Below, piece by piece: positions 39,791 to 51,388 of a stretch of DNA of 64,000 bases; position 1 is the first letter of the stretch; every line of letters begins with the position of its first letter. Below the pieces are notes generated by a model, which saw only the letters and a program-made list of their open reading frames with translations, was not told the DNA's origin and did not search any database. Source of the stretch: Leptodactylus fallax. Taxonomy: Eukaryota; Chordata; Amphibia; Anura; Leptodactylidae. The stretch is taken from assembly GCA_947044405.1 (NCBI GenBank), contig CAMRHE010000332.1, positions 62,001 through 126,000 on the forward strand. The letters are read 5' to 3'. The position numbers and the translations under genes are program-made.

Positions 39791-40758
39791 ACAACACAGA
39801 TGCCCCACTTTGATCTTTCTATGCCCCAAAACCCCCACACTGCACTATCCATGTATTATTTCCAATCTATTTTAGTCTGGCTGTCTGAGACCCCATCTCT
39901 GATTTCTCCCCATAAAGTAGACGCTTGTTGTCCTGCATGTCCGACTTTGTTTCCAGTGAAAAAAACTGGATTCGCAGCGCAGAGGGTGTAAGCGCACACC
40001 CGCGCATTGCTTTAAAAACCCATTCAAATGAATGGGTTTTGAAACAATGCATTTCTAACCTTTAGCTATCCAGTCCCTATACAGTTTCCCGAGATTTTCA
40101 GTCGGATTCGTGGCGGACGGACTCTGGTGCAAGTGTGAACCCACCCTTATACTGCCTGCGAGCCATTGATGCCCTTAGACTTATTAACCCCTCATAATTG
40201 ACTGTCATGTCATGATTTTTTTTTTTTTGTATGGTAATAACATGGACTCACCCATAATGCTTTACAAATTCAAGATCCTTCTGATTTCTTCATCTGTCAT
40301 TTTAGTTGGTGTGTGCAAACCGAATTGCAAAAAGTTAGCGTTTTTGCAAAAACCTGAATTTATTTTTCAAAATTTGGAACAAATCTGGTTTGTTCCGAAT
40401 CAGTTTGCTCCTCTATAATAGATAAAGGGGATAAAACATATATCTTGAGGCTTGTACCTTTAATCTACTAAGATCCTAGCAATGAACCTGGCTGTTTGGG
40501 CTGTACCGAGGGATCACTAAAGAGGCCCAGTGCTGCTGCTGAATGGCATGGATGGGCAGTGTATGATGGGTGTAAGGAGAAGTCTCCCACAGCCCATACA
40601 AACTATGGCACCAGGTCCATGAGCTTTTAGCTACAGCTCTGACATCACCCCTTTGAATTTGACTAGTTTTGCTGACCTATTTTTTTTTTCAGAAATGAGG
40701 TGCAAAGGAATATTTTCTATTTTTATAACATTTCTGCTTGTTACCTGTCTCTCTGTAG

Positions 40759-40982
40759 TTACACCCAGTGTTTATTCAGGCAAAGTACTCAAAGTCCAAA
40801 CACTTCCAATTTATTAGGAGTATTGTCATCTGTGAGACAGACGAGGCGAAGACACCGTCTAAAGTTCCACGAAATGGAGAGTCGGATAATCCAGACCTCA
40901 AGCTCAGAAGGATTGCGATACATATTAATGTCACGTCAATGAAGTGAAATCCATTTGTCGGACAGAATTCTACAAATATGAA
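40759..40982 (+). other. Candidate 5' untranslated exon of NXPE-B
   Basis: Counterpart of 3787-4021: acceptor TGTCTCTCTGTAG, donor GTAAGA, with small indels inside. Retention of both splice sites despite indels supports a noncoding exon. It is 21 kb from the next NXPE-B exon at 62076, a distance swollen by the piggyBac and gypsy insertions. Confidence 0.55.
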
Positions 40983-41581
40983 GTAAGACACTTATAAACT
41001 TATAGAAAACTGTGTCTCTGTTATACTGTAGCTGCTAAGGGTGGAATGTCTCTATGTTATAGCTGTGGTATAGGGCAGTATTTAGTCATAAAAATCAAGA
41101 CGTAGAATCATATTTTGCCTTCTTCTGTTGATCTTCTTTGTGTTGACTACATAGTCATAGAATTATTAGTTATAATGGATCAAATATTATTAGTTATACA
41201 GATCATTTAATATAGCTTTAAAGAATGTATTTATATATGTGTAGATATACATAATAATTATACCTGACGTATTTTAGAATGCAATATAGAAATCTGAAAA
41301 TGATCACCTACGGTCTGATTCACACAGGGCAGTTTGTTGCAGTTTTTCTGCTTGGTGTTAGTGCTTTTTTTTTTTTTTTTTTAAGAAGGGTTTGTAGAGA
41401 ATAAAATAATTACAAAATGTCCCCAGTGATGAAATGTAACCTGTGGGGAATTCTGTATGCGGGAAAGGCGTAAGATATAGAATAGATAAATGCTGCAGAA
41501 ACCAAACTGTCCAAAATGTTTCATATTTAATTATATAAAGATATTTTAGTCCAAAATGCAACTAAATAAATAAAAGAGATA

Positions 41582-41586
<5 letters not shown>

Positions 41587-41620
<34 letters not shown>
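41587..41620. repeat. (TA)n microsatellite
   Basis: About 17 TA units inside the duplicated segment; absent from copy A. Confidence 0.95.
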
Positions 41621-41623
<3 letters not shown>

Positions 41624-41900
41624 GCGATGGGCAGACCTCACGAGATTTGTTTTGCGAATATTCCTGAGAATTGACTTCAAGTTTCATTTCAGACGAAACT
41701 TGTTCGGTAGGAACCGTAAAAACTATTGTTATACTCTGGTGTCTCCTCAGACAGAAATATAAAATAAATAAATAAATGAATAAATAAACCCTCCTACTCA
41801 TTATTTCTTATATTTCCTCGGCTTGGCTATTTCTGGTGTTCTTTTGAAAATTCCTAATGAACCTGGTTTGCTTATCTCTAGTTTGTAGCCTTGCAAATTA

Positions 41901-42849
41901 AATCCCCCACTCTCTTACAAACAGCTGTGATGAACTTGCACTACATCTCTTACATTGCTATGGATCATGTTAGCAGGGTCGGCCTGGGGTGCCTAGGGCC
42001 CACCAGTGGGATTGATTCTAGGGGCCCACCCTACTGCCATATGAAATATCGCCCATCCAGTTTTTGGCATCATGCACATTTAACGTGCATTTTCGCACAC
42101 AATACAGTGTGCAAAACAGAACTGTATTGTCCTTTGCACTACATCAAAGTAAGTTTTATCTTAATCAATGCAAATATCGCTTTTAGCTGAGCCTTAGTTT
42201 ACTGTCTTTGAATAGAAAAATGTATTTTATTTTATATATGGGTATGCATGGTGCATATCTGAGACCTGTGTGATGCAGATCTTAAATACATTCAGGCATG
42301 AGACCTAGCACACAAACTATATTACGTTCTACACACATACACGGAAAAGCAAACCAAAATTATTTTATTGCACAACCAAATAAATAATATAAAAGTAAAC
42401 ATTAACTTCTCCTCCATCACAGATAGAGTTCACAAACATTACAGACACAATAGTGCAGATAGCAAAGTGACAAACATCAAAGTAGAAAACTGATGGACTC
42501 CATTACAGTCAAAGGGGTTCCTGTCCCTGTCACGATTTCCATTTTCTTTTTCTATAAACGTAGTTTTAATGTATCAGATACAAATAACTAACCTTAAATA
42601 GAGCAGTATTAATATAATAAGACACACAAAAAAAACCATTTTACACAACCAGGTTACAGCAGCAGTTTCTGAAGAACAGAAGATAATTTTGCAAATCGAT
42701 CAACAATGTCATCATAATCTAAAGACATGGAAATCTCCCTCTCAATGTTCATTAAAATGAGAGATTCTAAAAGTTCAATTCATATGAATAGCTTGTCAGC
42801 TCCTGCTTCTCCCGACCCCAATGTGATTGTGTAACTCCTGGTCACATTG
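41901..42849. other. Intergenic or intronic, repeat fragments only
   Basis: 41975-42035 (GGTCGGCCTGGGGTGCC...GGGGCCCACC) resembles the complement of about 60380-60435. No coding frame is supported. Confidence 0.5.
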
Positions 42850-43767
42850 ATAGGAGTAACAACAATCACACAGTTAGTCCAGGGACTCTTCTGTAGCTTA
42901 GGAGTCCCTTCATTAGCTCATTCTGGGGCACAAACCTTTGAGATGAGACAGAATTCTTTCTCATCTCCAGATCCCCTGCACCAGAATAGAAGCCAGTTTC
43001 TATTTTACCACAGAAGACAGATGAAAGAAGACAGCTGTAAGTGAGTATAATTTTTTTTTTTATTATGCTGTGTTTTTCTCTTTCATGTTACGATGATCCA
43101 TTGGATTATGTTGGATTCGTTGGACTCCATAGATGATCATCATTTTTTTTTTAATAATTTAATAAAATTGTCAAAGAGGGTTGTCTGGGGGAGTTTTTAT
43201 TTCAGTAAAAAAAATTTCTCACATGTCTCAAGTTTTTTTTTAAATACTTTCTTACCCCCTTAGTAATGGCAACTGTCTGATAGACAACATCCATTACTAA
43301 GGTGTGGCTTTGTGTCAGCTGGTGAATATTCTAGCATTAACCCTCCAATTATTACCCCGGTATCTAACACCAAAAAGAGTTGAGTATCGTCCAATACCCG
43401 GCTGTCTAACACTAGAAGTCCCAGAAATTTCGAGCTCCCCCTTGAAGTCCTGAAAGAGGGTCAAATGACCCTTAGTCCAAACAGACAACTCTGATGGCTC
43501 CAATTAGCATTTCCTTTCATTTGTAAATGTGGCCATTGTCTGAGGAATCTGCAGGGGGCAATTGTGTTGATCCACCTCAGGTCTTGTAAGAGAGTGTAAA
43601 CAAAAGAATGTAAGATGCTCTTGAGTGTGTCTGCCCATCCCCCAGCTGCATTGTTGTGCTGGGAATATGCATAAGGTTGCTAACACCTTAGCAAATTTGC
43701 ATGCAGCCTTTTGTGCTGTGGGGGATGTGAAGGGACTGCTTCACCTATTTTGTTCACAAGAAACAAA

Positions 43768-45510
43768 ATGCAGAGAAGGCACACCATTCAACAGGCATTG
43801 GAACTGATCCTGAGCAACACCAACCCTTCTGACTCAGATGGAGAAGACATAGTCCTTCAACTGGATTCGGACTCTGAGCTGTCTTCAGGTTAGATTTTTT
43901 CAAATTACCGATTTTTATTTCCTGACTATCTTTTTTATTTAGAACCAAAACAAAATGTTAATTTGAAATTATTTATCTTGCAGATGAGGAGACTCCTCCT
44001 CTACCAAAAAAGAGAACTCGGTTGGCGAGTGAGCCGACAGAGACTGCAAAAGATGGCACAGTGTGGCGTGAAGTAGAAGTGGGGAAACGTCTCCATTTCA
44101 CCCCAATAGAACCGTACCCTACAGATGGAGAGCCAAGTGCTAAGGCCAGACGAAGTGTCCGGAGTCGCCTTCAGAGCTTCCTCTGTTTTATCACTCTTGA
44201 CATACTTCGTAGCATTCAAGAATGGACTACTCAACATGCACGTCACACGGAGCAGGTGGATTGGTTCATGGGTCTCCTGGAACTAATGGCATTTATTTCA
44301 GTCATTATCTTGCGGGGGGGTGACCAAGGTTCCATCACTACGTGACAGCTGGTCAGCAAACCTGGCAAACCCAAGGATCATTGCAACTATGACCCGAAAC
44401 CGCTTCCAAGACATCATGAAACACCTACGCTTTGATGACATGTTCACACGCAGTGAGCGAGTGGAGACCGATAAGTTTGCTGCAATCTCCGATGTGTGGA
44501 GATCGTTTGTCACCAACTGCATCGCATCCTACAACCCTGGTCGACACATCACTATTGATGAACAGCTTTTCCCGTCAAAGACTCGCTGCTGTTTTCTGCA
44601 ATACATTGCAACAAAACCAGACAAGTTTGGCATCAAGTTTTGGGTGGCTTGCGACTTGAAATCAAAGTACATCTGTAATGTCCTCCCATATCTTGGCAAG
44701 GACGCCAGTTGTCCCAGTGGGGAGAGACTGTCCGAAACTGTAGTGATGAGGCTGATGGAACCATTCATGGACAAGGGCAGAACTGTAACCACGGACAATT
44801 TCTTTACATCATTGTCACTTGCACAACGACTGCTTAGCCGGAAAACCACTATCCTCGGCACAGTCAACAAGAGTCGCCGGGAAATTCCTCAATCCGCTAG
44901 ACAGATGGACCGCACTGAATTCACCACTCAGGTGTTTTCAACCACTGATGCCACACTGACAGTGTATGCACCCAAACGAAAGAAGGCCGTCTACATTCTC
45001 AGCAGCATGCACAGGGTGGTTGAGACTAAGGATACCAACAAAAGGAAGCCAAACACGGTCACACAATACAACCACACAAAGTGCGGTGTGGATGTAATGG
45101 ACCAAATGGTGCGGGAGTACAGCGTGCGTGCAGGAACACGGAGATGGCCATTCGCCGTGTTCTACAACATGATTGACATGGCAGCACTGAATGCTCATGT
45201 TCTTTATCAGGCATGCACTGGGGTGCAGGAGAGACGGGTGGACTTCCTGGTTGAGCTTGCAAAAGAGTTAGGTGGCTCTCATGTGACTGAAAAGAAGGCA
45301 TGCAAGGAGAAACTCCTTCGGCAACAACCTTCCACACCCAGCCCTGGCAAAAGGGCAAAGTGTCAGGTCAACCATCGATGCACGAACAATTGTGCAACTG
45401 AGAGATGTGTTGACTGCTACAAATACACGTGTGGCAAATGTACCAGGGACATACCCAGGCAGTGCCAGGTATGTTCCGACAGTGCAGACAGACTGCTGAG
45501 TGAGTGCTGA
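43768..45510 (+). pseudogene. piggyBac transposase, one frameshift
   Basis: Likely start ATG 43768 (MQRRHTIQQALELIL) with an acidic N-terminus. A short intron, 43889-43983 (GT...CAG), joins in phase to DEETPPLPKKRTRL. The N-terminal dimerisation region precedes the DDD catalytic core: ITIDEQLFPSK, VTTDNFFTS and CGVDVMDQM carry the three Asp. A C-terminal cysteine-rich domain (C-x3-C...C-x2-C...C-x2-C...C-x2-C, in TNNCATERCVDCYKYTCGKC and after) would bind the inverted repeats. Total about 548 codons, near family length. A run of seven G (44314-44320) shifts the frame; the catalytic region continues in the next frame to the stop at 45508-45510. With one homopolymer lesion and otherwise intact motifs, this copy is young, or the shift could be a sequencing error. 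Confidence 0.92.
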
Positions 45511-45513
45511 AAT

Positions 45514-45778
45514 GCTAGTCACACAAGAAGGACATGCCACTCACACACACACACGCAGCCCCCCACAGAAGCCTATTGTAAATATGTGTGGAATTGTTTT
45601 ATTCCTTGTTTTTTTTTCATTATTTTCATAACAAAAATAAAAAGCATGGAAACAAATAACAGTTGTTCTTTTGTATATTTACATTTTTGTATATTTAGAT
45701 TCAAGTCAATGGGTGCAGAAAAAAAAAATCGCAAAAAAATCGCAGTTACTGAGTGAGTCACACAAGAAGGACATGCCA

Positions 45779-45830
<52 letters not shown>

Positions 45831-45858
45831 GCCCCCCACAGCAGCCTATTGTAAATCC
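45514..45858. repeat. Tandem duplication with (CA)n in the piggyBac 3' region
   Basis: The segment AGTCACACAAGAAGGACATG...CCCCCCACAG...GCCTATTGTAAAT occurs at about 45514-45587 and again at about 45752-45858; the second copy has an expanded CA run (45781-45827). Confidence 0.9.
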
Positions 45859-46989
45859 TGTGGTGTGACAGTAATGGCCTTAATTACAGAACAAAAGCGG
45901 TGATTATAGGTTGTTTGCTTAAATCCTTCAGGTCATTCTCTGGGTCTGGGTTCCAAAGGTAGAAATGTTAAATGACCCCTCTCTGGGACTTCTAGTGCTA
46001 AAGAGACAACCGGGGATTGGGGCCATTGCAGGTTGGTATTATTAGGCTGGGAAGGGGCAAACACCGTGGCCCTTCCCACCTTTGTAATGTCAGGCTACTG
46101 CTTGTTATATCTGTCTGGTTCAGAAATATTGGGGGGACCCTATGCTGCTTTATAATTGGAAAAAAAAATGACATAGGGTCCCCCCAATTTCTCATAACCA
46201 GCCGGATATAACAAGCAGCAGCAGCCTGACATTACAAGGGTGGCAAGGGCCACTGTTTTTGGGCCTTCCCAGCCTAATAATACCAGACTGTGACCACCCC
46301 AATCCCCAGCAGTCTCTTTAGACAGCTGGGTATTGGATGATACCCAGCTCTTCCCGGCACCCCTGATGGTGTTGGGTACCGAGGTAATAATTAGAGGGTT
46401 AGTGCTAGAATATTCACCATCTAACACTAAGCCGCGCCTTAGTAATGGATGCTGTCTAATAGACAGTCACCATTACTAAGGGGGTAAGAAAGTAGTTAAA
46501 AAAATCAAGAGACATGAGAGAAATTATTTTTATTGAAATAAAAACTCCCCCAGACAACCCTCTATGACCATTTTATTAAAAAATTTAACAAAAACGATGA
46601 TCAACGATGGAGTCCAACGAATCCGACGTAATCCAAGCGATACATCATAACCTGAAAGATAAAAAAAACACAAAAGATCCCAGCAGTATGAAAAATTTTA
46701 AAAAACTATAGTGACCTTCAGCTGTCTTCCTTCTTATCTGGTAAATTTAATGAACACTGGCTTCTATTCTGGTGGAGGGGACCTGTAGTTGAGACAGAAT
46801 CTTGACTCATCTGTGAGACAGAATTCTGTCTCATCCTAAAGGTAGGTGTGCCAGAATGAGCTAGTGAAGGGACTCCTAAGTTACATAAGAGTCCCTGCAC
46901 TAGCTATGTGACCGGAGTTACTCCTGCTCAAATTTAAAGTAAGCGATTGAAGTGAAATACTGTCAATGTGCCTGGCAGTAAACCAATCA

Positions 46990-47148
46990 CAATGAAGTGT
47001 AATAATATTGATCCAGAGTGGCAGCAGCTGACAAGCTTAATGCTGTCTTAGTACCTTGGAAATCAGGGTAGTACAAGGGTACTACCCAGCTTTCCAAGAT
47101 ACTGACACGCCTCAACACTGGATCAATATTTTAAACACTTCAATGTGG
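46990..47148. repeat. Near-perfect 160-bp palindrome (foldback MITE)
   Basis: The arm from ACAATGAAGTGTAATAATAT pairs with the arm ending AAACACTTCAATGTG. Inner blocks GGATCAATATT and CCTTGGAAATC/GCTTTCCAAGA also pair; the loop is near GTACAAGGGTAC. Noncoding; it would form a long hairpin. Confidence 0.8.
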
Positions 47149-47552
47149 TAGGGTTGAGAGGCGGGAGCTGAATCAACTGATTGGTGCAGGCTCTGGGAGT
47201 CAGCCCCCACACCGATCAGATGCTGATGGCCTTTCCTGTGGATAGCTCATCAGTATCTATTGTATTCACATCCTGGACAATCCCTTAAAAAACAAAAACA
47301 GATGACTATCAGTCAATAATAGATGTTGTGAAGCACTTACCCTGAAACACTGTCTATGCTTCTAGACCAACCGTCTGTGCAGGCGTCTCAGGTCTGCACA
47401 AGGGCATATGTTCTGGTGGATTCCACATTTTCACGTTAAGCCTACTGTAGATAGAAGAATGCTTAATGCTGTCATTTCATTCACTGCAGAGAGGAAACAC
47501 ACTTGGGTGCTATATTATCTTATTTTATATCAATAGGACAGTTTAGTTGGGG
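47149..47552. other. Spacer, no gene
   Basis: Nothing recognised. Confidence 0.4.
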
Positions 47553-47947
47553 CTTTAAAGGGGTTTTCCAAGTAATTGAGTAATTGATGACCTATGCAAT
47601 CATCAATTAAAAATTGGAAAGGGATCAGCACCTGTTCACATGATGTGCGTGCTGCAGCCTCTTCAGTACCTACCAAGCACAGCTCCATAGTGACTGTGCT
47701 TGGTATCACAGCTCAGCCCATTCACTTGAATGGGACTGAGCTGTGATCAGGCCATGTGATCAATGAACATAATGTCACATGTCCTGTGAAGTAGAAGCAG
47801 CTCTCAGAGAGGGCCACTGCCTCTTTAACCAGCTGAACCACAGGGGGATAAGGTGTCAGACCCCCAACAGATCTCCAATTGATGACATTTCTAAGGATAG
47901 GTCAGCAATAAAAAAAAAAAAAAGGAAAGCCCTGGAAAATCCCTTTA
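47553..47947. mobile_element. MITE with AAAGGGGTTTTCC / GGAAAATCCCTTT ends
   Basis: Inverted ends near 47556 (TTTAAAGGGGTTTTCC) and 47930 (GGAAAATCCCTTTAA). Similar ends occur singly at 2088, 48783 and 58560. About 390 bp; noncoding. Confidence 0.65.
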
Positions 47948-48318
47948 AGCTAAGCCCCACATGGCGTCCTGCAGCAAAAAAGCTCTGCTGGAAAAACCAC
48001 GACAGCAACGCATTGCAGTTTTTCCTGCAGCGCTTTTGATAGAAAGTTTACAGAGGTTTCCTCTGAACTTTCTACTTCCATTATACCTATAGGGAAACCG
48101 CCGGCATTTCCGTAGGTATAATTGGCATGCTGCGATTTCCAAAACCACAACGGTTTTGGAAATCGCCGCATGTCTGCAACACGTATATTAACGCAAAGTG
48201 GGGATAGGAATTACTAGAATCCCATCCACTTTGCTGTGACTGTAAAATGCCGCTTATTTTTCCACGGCGTTTACACCGCAGGTGAACTGCGGCGTTTACA
48301 CCACGTGGGGCCCCAGCC
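47948..48318. mobile_element. Harbinger-like MITE with TTA target duplication
   Basis: Starts AGCTAAGCCCCACATGG and ends CCACGTGGGGCCCCAGCC, with TTA at 47945-47947 and 48319-48321. Same family as 5595, 16708 and 17806. It sits in the terminal TTAA of the preceding MITE. Confidence 0.8.
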
Positions 48319-48321
48319 TTA

Positions 48322-48719
48322 AGGACAGAGAAGTGCCCCGACTATGGCTCTTGAAATGTGGTGACAAGTCCCCGCTGACCTACACTTCCTGCACCTGAAT
48401 CCCTTACATGCTCCAGGATTATTACGAGGCCAGAGTCACCGAACTACAACTACTGTATCCATAGGACAGACCATAATGAATCCCAGTTCCCGGTCCTGAG
48501 AATGGGGTTGTTTTTCTCCCCACAGTGAATTTAGTCTGACTGAATCCAGGGTGAATGTAGCTGTGCCCTGCTGTATAGGAAGCATCCATGCCCTCTTTTA
48601 CTTTAATGGGAGTAACTGAGATAGCCGCAGTCCTGTACTTCACTATCTCAGTTACTGGGTGCGCGGTCGCCTCCCGTCCAGCTGGGCGCGGCTACATTCA
48701 GCCTGGATTCAATCAGAAG
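48322..48719. other. Spacer, no gene
   Basis: Contains the inverted pair AACTGAGATAGC / CTATCTCAGTTACT (48613-48656). Nothing else recognised. Confidence 0.4.
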
Positions 48720-49290
48720 AAACCCCCCCCGATTCTGAGGGCTCGATCCTATGGATAACAGATAACTATTCTTCATGGCATAATCCCTTTAAAAAGGTTA
48801 TCCACCTTCTAATATTCTAGGCTACACTCATACGACAGTGCCAGCACAGTGCACACCTGAGGAGAATCTGTTTTCAAGGATCCCTCATTGACACGAGTCT
48901 ATTGAGGGATCCATAAAATCACCAAAAATAGCCGGTTCTATTTCTTTCTCGGATCATTCACACAGACGATTAAAACAATGGTCGTGCGAATAGATCCACT
49001 AAAATCTATCGGACCGTGTGCTGCTAATACAACAGCCAGCACACGGCCTTGGAATCCTGTTGTGTGAATGAGCCCTTAGATCTGTGGAAGTCTGACAACC
49101 TGGATCCCTGCAGATCAGCTGCACCAGGACAGAGTGACTCCCAGTAATGATGACATACCAGGAGCCACACTGCTCACTCACTGTACAAAGTGCAGCTGCG
49201 GCTTCTGGTAGTGTAGTGCTGCCTCATAGACTTCAATGGGACAGTGCTGCAGTACCTAAAGCCACCACTACACTTTATAGGCCTAGTGAG
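48720..49290. repeat. Left 571-bp direct repeat flanking the gypsy A insert
   Basis: Matches 57868-58436 with about ten small differences, from AAACCCCCC-GATTCTGAGGG to CTAGTGAG. The host sequence before 48720 continues only on the left and that after 58436 only on the right, which is the signature of a long target-type duplication. Confidence 0.92.
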
Positions 49291-49527
49291 TGCGGTGACC
49301 AGATGGAAGGCAACGCTGCAGTTGGGATTGCGGGGTGCAAACAGCGCAGACTTGTCACGGTCTCTGGGCACGAGGGCGCAGCGCTGGTGCTGTCCCACGT
49401 TACCACCACTGGTACCGGTGATGAGGGGGCTGCACAAATGTTGGTGGTGATTGTTCCCCCGGGGCGCTTCCCCTATACTGTGCCGACTGGTGGTGTTTGG
49501 GGCGCCCTGATGTTGTCGGTGCAGAGT
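49291..49527 (-). repeat. Inverted U5-end fragment of the gypsy A LTR
   Basis: 237 bp complementary to 50411-50648 (the last 238 bp of the 5' LTR), starting TGCGGTGACC (the LTR terminus) and ending GTGCAGAGT. It abuts the first base (TG) of the 5' LTR at 49528 with no spacer. Confidence 0.92.
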
Positions 49528-50648
49528 TGTGGCATCCCAGAGCTGGCTATGGCTGGGCTGAGGGTGATCTCTGTGCATTGTATTATTTCCTGTTGCTTCA
49601 TAGCCTGTGTGACATAGCAAGGGGTCCTGAGTCTCACACAACACAGCGCCACCTAGTGAGCCTCACACATGCATTACACCTCCCATAGGATTGAATAGTA
49701 ACCAAATGTTCAATGGGAGGACATCGCCTGGGAAAAGGGGAGGAGTCAGCTGATCACTGGGTCCCCATGGTAACACCCCTGCAGGAAGGTCCTGCGTGTG
49801 AGGAGTTAGAAGTGTGGAGTGTTAGGAGGAGGAGGTGAGGAGATAAGTGTGATGTCCTGTGAAGAAAGCAGTGAGTTTAGTGCAGGAATCTCAAGTCCTA
49901 GACAGGCCCAGGAAGGTTGGAGAGCTGACATACTCCAGCTATTCAGAAGATCCTGTCCCCTGTCTGCCTAGCCATCGCCCTGAAGGAAGTCAAGCATCAT
50001 TATCTTGTCAGCATGAGACTGTGGAGAGAACATTCTGGAACACGTGCTCCATAGCAAGTATCACAGGATCCAGGGGCCAAGGCCAGACCTGTGGAATATC
50101 CTGCCACCCTGACTATTGCACCCCGAAACTCTGAGCTATCAGGACCACATAACGTGAGTGGGGAATATTATGTACTAGTATCATGGTGGGCATCCTCCTA
50201 TGTGCCAAATAGGAGCCCAGACGCACCTTAGGGCTGTAACACTGAAGTATAAGGGCTAGGAACACCTTTCATCAAGTCTACCCTGCACCCCAGGACTTTG
50301 CTGTGTCACCAGGCGTACCCCGTTGTTTTGTATTGAAGAAACTGTTTAAGCATTTGTGCCTCCACACCCATGGAAGTAAAAGTTCAACTTTACAACCGTT
50401 TCTGTGTCTGACTCTGCACCGACAACATCAGGGCGCCCCAAACACCACCAGTCGGCACAGTATAGGGGAAGCGCCCCGGGGGAACAATCACCACCAACAT
50501 TTGTGCAGCCCCCTCATCACCGGTACCAGTGGTGGTAACGTGGGACAGCACCAGCGCTGTGCCCTCGTGCCCAGAGACCGTGACAAGTCTGCGCTGTTTG
50601 CACCCCCGCAATCCCAACTGCAGCGTTACCTTCCATCTGGTCACCGCA
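49528..50648 (+). repeat. 5' LTR of gypsy A
   Basis: 1,121 bp, TGTGGCATCC...GTCACCGCA. Differs from the 3' LTR mainly at 50240-50320 (against 57447-57532, where the 3' copy has a C16-type homopolymer) and by single substitutions. Confidence 0.93.
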
Positions 50649-51388
50649 AGAAAAACTGGCGTCACGAACAGGATACGGGTGTGTGCCATTTTGAGAAAGT
50701 CGCCACGAAAAGTGCGCCAAATTGTCTCCAGAGCATCGGTCTTTATTGTGGACTTTGCTAAGATCAAGTTTATTCCCTGAGAGTGCTTGCCACAAAGAGG
50801 GGGAGCCCTATACCCCTGAAGTAAGCCCTAAAGACTGTCCTCTCAGTGTGTTACAGCCCTGGAAGAGTTAAAACGCCCAGGACTTGTTTGCTGCGCCACA
50901 TCGCTGTGTAAGAACGCCCACAAAGGGTTAACTGTACCTTGCAAAAGTGCGGGAGATTTTTAGCACTGCCCATGAGGCCAGGAGACCCATCTGCCGCCAT
51001 CTTAGGAGAGCCCAGAATGCCGAGCGCAATGCTCCAGCGCACCCATACAAGAAAGTGAAAGGCGAACGTGCCGGCGCCATTTCTGACTCTCCAGTGCCAC
51101 ATCACCGTCCCTGCTGTGCACCGCTGATCTCTGGTCCACGCTGCAGCTGCTGTCGGTGAGTACTGTGCCTCCCTGTCCTTGTCTTCAGTCCTCCCACGGC
51201 CCCAGCGAGTGTTTTCCGTGTACTGTGTCTGTGGGGAGTGCCACCATTAAAGAGGGGGAGCACACCGTCAGCCTGCATCACAGTGACTCTGTTAATAGCT
51301 ACAGCATTCCAAGTTGTAGTCTCCATTCCCAAGCAGTTGAGTTTCTTAAAGAGACGGCGACCTAATTTCAGTCATACCTGCAAACAAC
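50649..51388 (+). promoter_or_regulatory. Leader with candidate primer-binding site
   Basis: TGGCGTCACGAACAGGAT begins at 50657, eight bases after the LTR end, and is the only TGG-starting stretch in the expected place. The matching tRNA was not identified. The rest of the 740-bp leader has no conserved frame. Confidence 0.55.

Larger units (their letters stand above)
40640..41900 (+). repeat. Segmental duplication, copy B (5' end of NXPE-B)
   Basis: Collinear with 3620-4730 but with extra insertions (poly-T run at 41367, a TA microsatellite at about 41587-41620 and a dispersed repeat at about 41620). Confidence 0.85.
43410..45997 (+). mobile_element. piggyBac transposon with CTAA target duplication
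   Basis: 2,588 bp. Terminal inverted repeat CACTAGAAGTCCCAGA at 43410, with its complement ending at 45997. CTAA lies on both sides (43406-43409 and 45998-46001). piggyBac normally targets TTAA; CTAA is a known minor variant. The other arm of the host palindrome keeps the unoccupied site (complement of GTCTAAAGAG near 46312-46320) with a single CTAA, confirming the duplication. It contains one intron-bearing transposase gene. Confidence 0.95.
42850..46927. mobile_element. Large palindromic (foldback) element interrupted by piggyBac
   Basis: With the piggyBac removed, the left arm (42850-43409 joined to 46002-46140) is the inverted counterpart of the right arm (about 46175-46927). Each arm is roughly 700 bp. 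Shared blocks include AATATTCTAGCA, AACCCTC, CCATTACTAAGG, GGGAGTTTTTATTTCA, GAGACAGAATTCT and GTATTATTAGGCTGGGAAGG. The centre lies near 46140-46175 (GGGGGGACCCTATG and its complement). It encodes nothing recognisable. Class unknown; it is probably a long nonautonomous DNA element. The outer ends are approximate. Confidence 0.85.

Noticed and set aside
49147..49644. 156-codon frames on both strands
   Set aside because: They span the direct repeat and LTR pieces; no protein family resemblance.
49859..50134. 91-codon frame present in all three gypsy A LTRs
   Set aside because: It begins at GTG and lies fully in LTR sequence; persistence is explained by recent common origin.
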